Of a stretch of 64,000 bases of DNA, positions 37,901-43,810 are shown in pieces. The notes under the pieces were generated by a model. That model made no database searches. It worked only from the letters and a program-made list of their open reading frames with translations, and was not told the origin of the DNA. Position 1 is the stretch's first letter. Every line of letters starts with the position of its first letter. The stretch lies in the NCBI GenBank assembly GCA_903912525.1, contig CAIWHK010000009.1, forward strand, positions 124,001 through 188,000, read 5' to 3'. The stretch is from an uncultured bacterium. GTDB taxonomy: Bacteria > Krumholzibacteriota > Krumholzibacteriia > LZORAL124-64-63. The position numbers and the translations under genes are program-made.

Positions 37901-38339
37901 CCTCCGCGCCACGCTGCCCGAGTACATGGTGCCCCAGCATTTCGTCGAGATCGGGGAGATCCCGCTGACGCCCGCCGGCAAGATCGACCGGCGACGCCTG
38001 CCGCCGCCCGAACTGAACGCCTCACGCATACAGGGTCAATTCCAGACGCCGGGGACCGAAACCGAAAGGCTACTGCACGGGATCTGGAGCCGGATCCTCC
38101 AGTCGGACGCCATCGACATCAACGACAGCTTCTTCGACATCGGTGGTCACTCCCTGCTGGCGGTGGAGGCGTTCAGTGGCATCAGGGCCGCCTTCGGCAT
38201 CGAGTTGCCGCTGGCAACGCTTTTCGATGCGCCGACCATCCACACGCTGGGACGACGCATCGACGCCGCGGTCTACGCCGCCGGCTCGCCCGGCAGCGTC
38301 CGCCAGGGAGACGACGACCGGGAAGAGGTGATCTTCTGA
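31908..38339 (+). CDS. Two-module NRPS (C-A-PCP-C-A-PCP) with acidic C-terminal docking tail
   Basis: 2143 residues. C1 has HHIVCDG (near 160), A1 YTSGSTGQPKG (near 628), PCP1 GGHSLL (near 1019), C2 HHAVWDG (near 1211), A2 FTSGSTGRPKG (near 1685) and PCP2 GGHSLL (near 2078). Both C domains keep the HHxxxDG catalytic motif. Lining up with GrsA-Phe, both A domains give the same ten-residue code DILQCGMVWK, closest to the known glycine code DILQLGLIWK. No epimerase, methyltransferase, reductase or thioesterase is present. The protein ends in GDDDREEVIF, a short acidic tail like those that bind TubC-type docking domains, and such a domain is fused to the thioesterase at 24834. The ATG at 31908 overlaps the PKS stop, so the proteins are made together. 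Confidence 0.95.
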   Translation: MTERDRVNHLQVEMVDFDPFAGGDLDRIVPTTGPQQEIWTSVQLGADGNCAFNESVAVTLRGALDQDALALAFNDVVARHEALRATCTTDGKSLCIVRSLNVMLPLLDLSAEGREAAAHRYADILEGASTTPFDLEHGPLIRATLVRLAADHHVLVMTGHHIVCDGWSTGVILEDMGKCYTARKRNIAAGLRPADAFSDYALAMAERSRDGQDAKDAAYWLGVFGTPPEPLELPADRQRPALRTFAADRYDYALDAPLVASLKKLAGKSGVTFLSIMVSGLGSFLSRISGQRDLVIGVPAAGQFSSGKHGLVGHCVSLMPIRLRIDPELDVTGTLKAQRPVLLDAFEHQVFTYGSLLQQLPLARDPSRPPLVAVVFNIDTGIGALGFDGLEATVTTPPRRFENFELFINATDNGGRLELECTYNTDLFSREWMERQLAAFTVMLEDMCRQPEAKLASLSVLPQDQVAALAAINDTARACAPARGVAGLFEDQARLSPGAVAVQYGADSLTYGELNRRANRLARRLAEAGVGPDSLVGIHLARGLDLPTGLLAVMKTGAAYVPLDPEFPAARLEYMVADARLALVLTTTALAGSLPGQAAQIIVDAPAADDGADVADPTAPIDPDAVVYIIYTSGSTGQPKGVQVTHQGLANFLLSMREQPGLTAGDTLLAVTTLSFDIATLELYLPLITGAKVVIADRETAADGQQLMSLLDSCGATVMQATPATWHMLVAAGWNGNGRLKVLCGGEALPRSLADDLLARAGEVWNMYGPTETTVWSTCARITGGQGEITIGAPIANTTVHVLDENRQPVPLGVPGELYIGGMGLARGYLNRPDLTERQFVLVPDAAGGTRRLYRTGDRVRIGVDRRLTYLNRLDNQVKVRGFRIELGEIETALASHPDVGNCVVIARAGDGGDTRLIAYIVPQAAGTFDVKALRAHLRGTLPEYMVPQHFVKMTGLPLTPAGKVDRRALPDPDGGDADAGAGEYIAPATDNEIAIAAIWAKALGRERIGTIDNFFDLGGHSLLATQILAQVKKKLGLVVSLRQFFEHPTVAGLAGLATPRAERAPEGIAIPRRGDQASARLSLQQQRLWYIEELEPGSTVYNLPAAFRLHGALDRARFQASLDTIFARHEALRTAIVNGDQGARQWMTPDLRFTLPVVDLSGLGKDEREERLARSMEAETGTCQKLSSPTLFRATLFILGPDEHVFFFMPHHAVWDGWSFDIFLRDLRETYEALGTGARPNLPELPVQYADYAEWQRDWAQSGGLAAQIDYWKDKLKGTLPVLHLPADRPRPPVMVYNHAGSEEVFLPRELVDKLTEVARRQDATLFMILLAAYNVLLHKYAGDQRDILVGIPISGRNHAETADLIGFFVNTLVIRTNVEPDLPFGDLLRQTRENCLEAYNHQDAPFERLIEVLNPVRDRSRSSVFQVMFAYQDVRNRIPRMADLRLEQINVARAGVQTDIDFWVRLSDAGLAGGFEYNADLFTPQTIRRMLGHYLQILEGIVADVASPVRDVSVLTADDRALLSGTWSASRVTVGTAPSLHAMVERQVAASPSAIALRCGGQVFTYRELDRRANVLANHFRQHGAGPGTLVGIHLERTGDMFAAVLAVLKTGAAYVPMDPDYPAERLAMMVQDAAPCLVVTERALAAVFPAAGAPLLCLDDLARERDDASPPGVATSPEDPAYVIFTSGSTGRPKGVQVPHRAVTNFLLSMQQEPGLTAGDVLLAVTTLSFDISVLEIFLPLVTGATVVAADRETIADAGRLAALIRNCGATVMQATPTTWRMLLAAGWSGSPTLKILCGGEAFPRDLAANLVDKCASLWNMYGPTETTVWSTCAQVTDTSRAPLIGRPIAGTTVHVVDEDLELVPPGVAGELLIGGTGVTLGYLGQPELTRERFLPDRFAPRNGESEPGLLYRTGDLVRFQADGSLEYLSRTDDQVKVRGFRIELGEIEATLSQHSHVGRAVVTCYEARPGDTRLVAYILPKGRPGPAAAELREHLRATLPEYMVPQHFVEIGEIPLTPAGKIDRRRLPPPELNASRIQGQFQTPGTETERLLHGIWSRILQSDAIDINDSFFDIGGHSLLAVEAFSGIRAAFGIELPLATLFDAPTIHTLGRRIDAAVYAAGSPGSVRQGDDDREEVIF

Positions 38340-38350
38340 ACGGGGTACCG

Positions 38351-39895
38351 GTGCCGCGGCGTGCCGGGAGCCTGGTGCCCGGGGTGCTGGTCGGCATCTG
38401 GCTCATCAGCCAGGTCCTCTGGGCCTTCCCGAAGGAAATCGCCGACGACTGGATGGGGTGGCGCCAGGCTGACACCCAGACCATCGCGCGCAACTTCCTC
38501 GCGCCCGGCGCGAACATCCTGTACCCCCGGGTCAACTGGGGCGGCGACGGGCCCGGCTACGTCGAGACGGAATTCCAGCTGTACACGTGGCTGACGGCCG
38601 GCGTGATGCGCGTCGTGGGATTGTCCGAACTCCCGGGATTGCTCCTGTCGCTGCTCGCGATGGCCGGCGCCGGGCTCGTGCTGCGCCGCATGCTTGCCAC
38701 GCGTTTCGGCGCGGGACCGGCGTTGTTCGGCCTGGCGGTCTTCCTGGGGCTGCGGGGCCCGGTCTTCCTGTCGTCGACGGTCCAGCCCGACGCACTGTGC
38801 TTCCTGTTCTATTGCGTGTCGATCGCCGCGCTGCTGGCCTGGATCGAGCGGCCGGCCGCAAAGTCGCTTGTGCTCATGGCCGTCGCCACGACCCTGGCCG
38901 CCCTGGTCAAGGCCACTTCGCTGCACGTCGGCATCTTTCAGTTCCTGGCGGTCCTGCTGGTCGCCCCGCGGCTCCTGCGACGCCCGGGACTGTGGCTGGC
39001 CTGGGTCGGGATCCTGGCCGTCGTGGGCCTCTACATGGTCCACGCGCACCGGTTCTTCATGGATTACGGCAACACGTTCGGGATCATCGCCGGCGGCGAC
39101 AGCAAGTTCGCCACCGTGAAAACGCTGCTGGATCCGGGCAACTACCCGTCACTGGTGCGGCTCTCGGTCGTCTGGGGCTTCGGTGCGCTGGGTGCCGCCG
39201 CCGCGGTGTATCTGGCGGTGGCGCGGCGGCTCGACCGCGTGGTGATCGCTGCGGGCCTCGCGAACTTCGTGTACCTGCTGGTGGCGTTCCGGTACACCCG
39301 CAGCGAATGGAACGGACCCCACTACCATCTCTTCACGGCGGCCCTCGGGACGTGGCTCGCCACCGCGGCGTTTGCGCTCCTGCAGGGCCGCCTGCCGGGA
39401 CAAGGACGCGCCCGGATCTGGGTGCCCGTGGCCTGCAGCGTCCTTTGCGCGACGATGTACGGCGCCCAGTTGGCGCGGCGCCACGCGCCGAACCTGGTCC
39501 TCTGGGAGAAGAACCCGGCCGTGGCCATGGGCAAAGCCCTGCGGACCCTCGCCGCCCCGGGCTCGCTGGTGGTGGTCCGGAGTTCGGCCGACGCGCGCGA
39601 CCGCGCGTTCGGCACCGTGAACAACTTCGAGGACCCCCGCGTGTTCTACCTGGCCGATGTCCACGGTTGGGTGCTCCCGGCCGACGAGGCGCGGCTGGAC
39701 GTCATCCAGCTGGCCGCCGACCGCGGCGCCGCTTTCTACGTCGATCCGTACCGCAGGCACGACGGCGGGGAACTGGACCGGTGGCTCGCGGACCATGCCG
39801 ACATCGCCATCGATCGCGGGGAACTGGGGCGGATCTTCCGCCTTCGGCACCCCGGCGCGCCGGGCGCCGCACCCCTCACTGAACCAGGCGGTTGA
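38351..39895 (+). CDS. ArnT/GT39-like polytopic membrane glycosyltransferase
   Basis: About 514 residues. A first membrane helix (LVPGVLVGIWLISQVLW) is followed by the loop WMGWRQADTQTIARNFL, where GT-C enzymes of the ArnT/PMT type carry their acidic sugar-phosphate-binding residues. Some ten further hydrophobic segments and a C-terminal periplasmic domain follow. Such enzymes transfer a sugar from a polyprenyl-phosphate carrier on the outer face of the inner membrane. The start is uncertain: I took GTG 38351, but CTG 38336 lies well spaced after GGAAGAGG inside the NRPS end. The gene lies 11 nt after the NRPS and 6 nt before the methyltransferase gene, so a role in modifying the product is likely but unproven. 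Confidence 0.75.
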   Translation: MPRRAGSLVPGVLVGIWLISQVLWAFPKEIADDWMGWRQADTQTIARNFLAPGANILYPRVNWGGDGPGYVETEFQLYTWLTAGVMRVVGLSELPGLLLSLLAMAGAGLVLRRMLATRFGAGPALFGLAVFLGLRGPVFLSSTVQPDALCFLFYCVSIAALLAWIERPAAKSLVLMAVATTLAALVKATSLHVGIFQFLAVLLVAPRLLRRPGLWLAWVGILAVVGLYMVHAHRFFMDYGNTFGIIAGGDSKFATVKTLLDPGNYPSLVRLSVVWGFGALGAAAAVYLAVARRLDRVVIAAGLANFVYLLVAFRYTRSEWNGPHYHLFTAALGTWLATAAFALLQGRLPGQGRARIWVPVACSVLCATMYGAQLARRHAPNLVLWEKNPAVAMGKALRTLAAPGSLVVVRSSADARDRAFGTVNNFEDPRVFYLADVHGWVLPADEARLDVIQLAADRGAAFYVDPYRRHDGGELDRWLADHADIAIDRGELGRIFRLRHPGAPGAAPLTEPGG

Positions 39896-39901
39896 CAGAC
39901 G

Positions 39902-40720
39902 ATGAGCCCGTATGTGCCCCACAAGGTCCTGTCGATGATCCGCAGCGCGCGGCGGGTTCCTGCGTTCGAGGCGTTCCTGCGCGCGCGCTACGAGCAGGAA
40001 TTCGCGACGACGCGCGACGCCAACCTCTTCCGCGGGATCTTCGGTTCCGCGGCGGAGGCGGCCGCGTCGGCGCCGACCGGTTGCACCGTCGGTTACGACC
40101 ATCCGGACCCGGCCAGCCTCTACCGCGAGCGCCTCGTGCAGGTGTATCCCACGGACTATCCCGTCCTGTACTGGCTGGCGAGGATCCTCGGTGAGGTCCG
40201 GACGGTGTTCGACCTTGGCGGCCACGTGGGCGTGGCGCGCTATGCCTACGAGCGCTACCTGGATTTCCCGGCGGACCTGCGCTGGCAGGTCTGCGACGTG
40301 CCGGCGGTGGTCGAGGCGGGCGCGAAGCTGGCCCTGGAGAAAGGCTGCCGCGGGTTGACGTTCACCGCCGACCGCGGCGCGGCCTCGGGAGCGGATCTCT
40401 ACCACGCGGCGGGAGTGCTGCAATATCTGGAAGAGCCGCTCGCGGACCTTCTGGCCGCGCTGGAGAAGAAGCCGCGCCACGTCCTGATCAACCTGTGCGC
40501 GTTCACCGATCGCGAGCCGTTCGTCACGCTTCAGAACATCGGCGCCGCCTATTGCCCGTACGTCATCCATCGCAAGGCGGACGTCTTCGGGGGCATGGAG
40601 AAGCTGGGCTACCGCCTGGTGGACGAATGGACGAATCCCGGCAAGTCCTGCACGCTGCCGCTGGACGACGAGCGCTCGCTGCCGCACTACACTGGCGCGT
40701 GCTTCGTGCGGGTCGATTGA
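39902..40720 (+). CDS. TIGR04325-type putative methyltransferase
   Basis: 272 residues. The pattern resembles the TIGR04325 (LIC12133-like) putative methyltransferases: an N-terminal helical part, then a SAM-binding motif I (VFDLGGHVGVARYAY), an acidic loop (CDVPAVVEAG), a motif-IV-like AAGVLQYLEEP, and LINLCAF. This family is usually found in surface-polysaccharide and secondary-metabolite loci, and its substrate is not established. It follows the glycosyltransferase gene by 6 nt and is the last plus-strand gene of the cluster. It converges on the A-PCP gene with only 7 bp between stops. Confidence 0.78.
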   Translation: MSPYVPHKVLSMIRSARRVPAFEAFLRARYEQEFATTRDANLFRGIFGSAAEAAASAPTGCTVGYDHPDPASLYRERLVQVYPTDYPVLYWLARILGEVRTVFDLGGHVGVARYAYERYLDFPADLRWQVCDVPAVVEAGAKLALEKGCRGLTFTADRGAASGADLYHAAGVLQYLEEPLADLLAALEKKPRHVLINLCAFTDREPFVTLQNIGAAYCPYVIHRKADVFGGMEKLGYRLVDEWTNPGKSCTLPLDDERSLPHYTGACFVRVD

Positions 40721-40727
40721 GCGGGTT

Positions 40728-42620
40728 CTAGCCGCGCCGGTTGCGTTGCCGGGCCAGGCGCTGCCGGGCCGCCCGGTCCTCCGCGCTCAGGCCCGCCTGC
40801 GGCGCGGGCGTCCCTGGGCCGGCCAGGAATTCCGCGAAATCGCGGATGGTCGGGTACTGGTAGACATGGACGACCGACAGCGGGCGCGGGGTCGTCGCCA
40901 CGGCCTTGTTGATCTCGCTGATCAGCTCAATGCTCAGCAGCGAAGTCCCGCCGATGTCGAAGAAGTTCATGTCGATGCCGATCGCCTCGGTGCGCAGGAT
41001 CGCCGCCCAGATTGCGTGCAGCATCTTCTGCGTGTCCGTGCCCGGCGCCAGCAGCGCCACCGCCGGCCGGTCGCGGCCGGGGGCAGGCAGGCGCGCGCGA
41101 TCCAGTTTCCCGTTCACCGTCAGCGGCAGTTCCGGCAGGAACAGGATCTCCGAAGGGATCATGTAGCTGCCCAGGTGCCGGCCGAGGAATTCCTGCACCG
41201 CCGCGGCGGTCAACGACGGGTCGTCGGGTACCACGTAGGCGACCAGGCCGACGGTCCGCTCCTGCTGCTTGTCCGCGACCACGACCGCGTCGCGGATCGT
41301 CGGGTGCCGCAGCAGGATCGCGTTGATCTCCCCCAACTCGATCCGGAAGCCCCTGATCTTCACCTGGTCGTCGCGACGGCCGCTGAACTCGACGACGCCC
41401 CCGGGCAGGAAGCGGCCGTAGTCACCGGTCCGGTAGAGCACGGTGGAGCCCGGGGTCGCGAACGCCGGCGTGATGAACTTCTCGCGCGTCAATGCCTCCT
41501 GGTTCCAGTACCCGGTCGCCAGCCCGGCGCCCCCGCACAGGATTTCCCCGACCTCGCCGGCAGCCACGGGCTGCAGTTGGTCCGACACGATGTACACCTG
41601 CGTGCCGGCGATCGGCTTGCCGATGGGAATGGACACCAGGTCGGCCGCAAGTTCGCGGGGCAGGCGATGGCAACACGTGAAGGTCGTGTTCTCGGTGGGG
41701 CCGTAGCCGTTGATGATCTGCACGCCCGGCAGCAGCGCCAGCGCCTTGCGGACGTGGGGCACCGACAGCGTCTCGCCCCCGATCAGGAGCTCGTCCAGGT
41801 CGCCGAGCGCCTCGGGTTTCACCGTCACGATCGTGTTGAACAGGGTCGAGGTCAGCCAGGCCGTGGTCACGCCGCCGTCGCGGATGCAGGTCATCAGGTC
41901 GGCGGGATCCGGCAGGCTGCCGCCCGGGTAGAGGACGCAGGTGCCGCCATGCAGCAGCGGTCCCCAGATCTCGAAGGTCGCGGCGTCGAACGACAGCGAC
42001 GCCAGCTGCAGGAAGCGCCTGTCCGCGCCGAAGCGCGCGTACTCCTGGCCGAACACCAGCCGCGCGATGGCCCGGTGCGGAACGGCCACGCCCTTGGGAC
42101 TGCCCGTGGTGCCGGAGGTGAAGAGGATGTAGGCCAGGTCCTCGGGGCCCGTTTCATCGGGCCCGGCGTAGTCGTGATGCGGCTGCGGCGCGTCTCGGGC
42201 TGCGAGCAGGTCGCCGGTGATCATGATCCGCAGCCCGGACGGCGCCAGCGCGCCGGCCAACTCGTGCGTAGCCAGGGCGCGCGTGGTCAGGACGGCAAAC
42301 GGCGTGCACTCCTGCAGCAGCAGCGCCACCCGTGGGCCGGGATACGCGGTGTCGATGGGAACGTAGGCGCCACCCGCCTTCAGGATGCCCAGGAATGCGA
42401 CGATGGTCTCGAGGCTGCGATCGGCGAAGACCGCGACCCGGTCTCCCCGCATCAGGCCCTCGCGACGAAGGATGCCGGCCAGGTGGTCCGCGCTGTCGTT
42501 CAGTTCACTGTAGGTGAGGCGTTCGGAGCCGAAGACCAGGGCCGGGCTGAGCGGGTTCCGGCGGGCGACCTCGGCGAAGATCCCGTGAATGGGCAGGCCT
42601 CGGGAAGACGATTCGGGCAT
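40728..42620 (-). CDS. A-PCP didomain (valine-like adenylation domain plus carrier protein)
   Basis: 630 residues. The adenylation domain (about 15-510) has LTYSELN, ILFTSGTTGSPKG, GYGPTENTT, YRTGD and NGKLDR. Alignment with GrsA-Phe gives DAFWLGGTFK, one residue from the classical valine code DAFWIGGTFK. The PCP (about 525-600) has FFDIGGTSLLS. A basic, probably helical tail follows (LSAEDRAARQRLARQRNRRG). With no condensation domain it must deliver its aminoacyl group to another protein, either to the KS of the loading-free PKS or to the oxygenase for modification. The ATG at 42620 has GGAGG about 10 nt upstream; the frame is open a little further. It faces the main operon and needs its own promoter. 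Confidence 0.92.
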   Translation of the reverse strand: MPESSSRGLPIHGIFAEVARRNPLSPALVFGSERLTYSELNDSADHLAGILRREGLMRGDRVAVFADRSLETIVAFLGILKAGGAYVPIDTAYPGPRVALLLQECTPFAVLTTRALATHELAGALAPSGLRIMITGDLLAARDAPQPHHDYAGPDETGPEDLAYILFTSGTTGSPKGVAVPHRAIARLVFGQEYARFGADRRFLQLASLSFDAATFEIWGPLLHGGTCVLYPGGSLPDPADLMTCIRDGGVTTAWLTSTLFNTIVTVKPEALGDLDELLIGGETLSVPHVRKALALLPGVQIINGYGPTENTTFTCCHRLPRELAADLVSIPIGKPIAGTQVYIVSDQLQPVAAGEVGEILCGGAGLATGYWNQEALTREKFITPAFATPGSTVLYRTGDYGRFLPGGVVEFSGRRDDQVKIRGFRIELGEINAILLRHPTIRDAVVVADKQQERTVGLVAYVVPDDPSLTAAAVQEFLGRHLGSYMIPSEILFLPELPLTVNGKLDRARLPAPGRDRPAVALLAPGTDTQKMLHAIWAAILRTEAIGIDMNFFDIGGTSLLSIELISEINKAVATTPRPLSVVHVYQYPTIRDFAEFLAGPGTPAPQAGLSAEDRAARQRLARQRNRRG

Positions 42621-42746
42621 GTCGTCGCTCGCCTCCGGTTTCGTGGTCACCAATCCCGGGTACCCGACCCCTTCGGTACATGATCGGCAGGCACCGCCGG
42701 GGATTGACCCTGGAGTCGGTATTCAAGCCGAGACGGCGCCGATCCG

Positions 42747-42785
42747 CTACTTCTTAGATGACTTGTTCGGCGTCTTTGTGATTCA
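42747..42785 (-). pseudogene. Remnant of the xanthine-dehydrogenase 3' end (about 12 codons)
   Basis: The minus strand reads ITKTPNKSSKK and stop, almost the same as the last codons of the Mo-subunit gene ending at 59943 (ITKTPNKSCKK) and of the fragment at 47654 (ITKTPNKSRKK). About 32 of 37 bp match by eye. It sits just outside the right direct repeat, between the A-PCP gene and the ABC ATPase gene. Confidence 0.65.
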
Positions 42786-42804
42786 CCGCTTCGTACCGCT
42801 GCAA

Positions 42805-43081
42805 CCTCCAGCGGTCACGTGCGTCTTGTTTCTTCGGTGCCGCAAACGCCATTCCTCTGTCATGCCCGAGCCCCGCCCAGGAGGCCCCCGTGCTCAGTAT
42901 CCAAGGACTGACCAAGATCTACCCGGGTCCGGTCTCCGCCCTCAACGGCGTCGACCTCGAGGTGCCGGCGGGGATGTTCGGCCTGCTCGGCCCCAACGGG
43001 GCGGGCAAGTCGACGTTGATGAAGATCCTGGCCGGGCTGCTGCAGCCCACCACCGGCACCGTGACGCTGGACGGTATGGAT
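42805..43081. repeat. Right copy of the direct repeat bounding the biosynthetic island
   Basis: The intact counterpart of 23326-23601. It covers the leader and the first 64 codons of the complete ABC ATPase gene. The distance between the two copies is about 19.5 kb. Confidence 0.9.
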
Positions 43082-43810
43082 GTCCTGCGCGATCCCGAGT
43101 CGCTCTGGCCGCGGCTGGGATACCTGCCGCAGGAATTCGGCTTCTACCCGCACCTGTCGGGCGAGGCGATGCTCGACCACCTGCTGGTGCTCAAGGGCGT
43201 CGAGGCGCCCGGCGGCCGCAAGGCACTGGTCAAGGAACTGCTCGAGCGCGTGAACCTCACCTTTGCCGCGAAGCGCGCCGTGAAGGGCTACTCGGGCGGC
43301 ATGCGGCAGCGCCTGGGCATCGCGCAGGCGATCGCCGGCGACCCGCGCCTGATCATCGTCGACGAGCCGACCGCCGGGCTCGACCCCGAGGAACGGCTCC
43401 GCTTCTACCACCTGCTGTCCGAGCTGGCGACCGACCGCATCGTGCTCTTGTCCACCCACATCGTCGAGGATGTCGCGGTCCTCTGCCCGCGCTTTGCCGT
43501 GATCCGGGGCGGGCGCCTGCTGGCGCTGACCACGCCGACCGAGGCCCGCGCGGCCATCGACGGCCACATCTTCGAGGGCACCGTCGACGTGGCGGACCTG
43601 CCGCGCCTGCGCGCCGAGCGCACCGTGACCCAGGCATTATTGGTCGAGGGCCGCAACCGCGCCCGCGTCTACGAGCCTGCCGGCGCGCCTCCGTCCGGGT
43701 TCACGCCGGCGCCGGTGACGCTTGAGGACGCCTACCTGGTGCTGATGCGCCTGGGTACGCTGCCGGGACACGAACTGCAGGCCCCGGCCGGCCAGGGAAG
43801 CGGGCTGTGA
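42890..43810 (+). CDS. ABC transporter ATP-binding protein
   Basis: 306 residues with Walker A GPNGAGKST, Q-loop LPQEFGFY, signature YSGGMRQR, Walker B LIIVDEPTAGLD and switch His (LLSTHIVED), then a C-terminal extension of about 90 residues. The GTG start has GGAGG 5 nt upstream. Its TGA overlaps the ATG of the permease/peptidase fusion, so the two form one transporter. Its first 64 codons are duplicated at the left end of the biosynthetic island. Confidence 0.96.
   Translation: MLSIQGLTKIYPGPVSALNGVDLEVPAGMFGLLGPNGAGKSTLMKILAGLLQPTTGTVTLDGMDVLRDPESLWPRLGYLPQEFGFYPHLSGEAMLDHLLVLKGVEAPGGRKALVKELLERVNLTFAAKRAVKGYSGGMRQRLGIAQAIAGDPRLIIVDEPTAGLDPEERLRFYHLLSELATDRIVLLSTHIVEDVAVLCPRFAVIRGGRLLALTTPTEARAAIDGHIFEGTVDVADLPRLRAERTVTQALLVEGRNRARVYEPAGAPPSGFTPAPVTLEDAYLVLMRLGTLPGHELQAPAGQGSGL

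Larger units (their letters stand above)
23602..42804. other. Hybrid PKS-aminotransferase / NRPS biosynthetic gene cluster (island)
   Basis: About 19.2 kb bounded by direct repeats. Gene order: PPTase, TubC-thioesterase, JmjC/cupin oxygenase, PKS-aminotransferase, two-module NRPS, ArnT-like glycosyltransferase, TIGR04325 methyltransferase (all plus strand), then a convergent A-PCP didomain. The PKS, NRPS, glycosyltransferase and methyltransferase genes are tightly packed or overlapping and probably form one operon. Predicted product: a short hybrid peptide containing a beta-amino acid. Confidence 0.85.
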
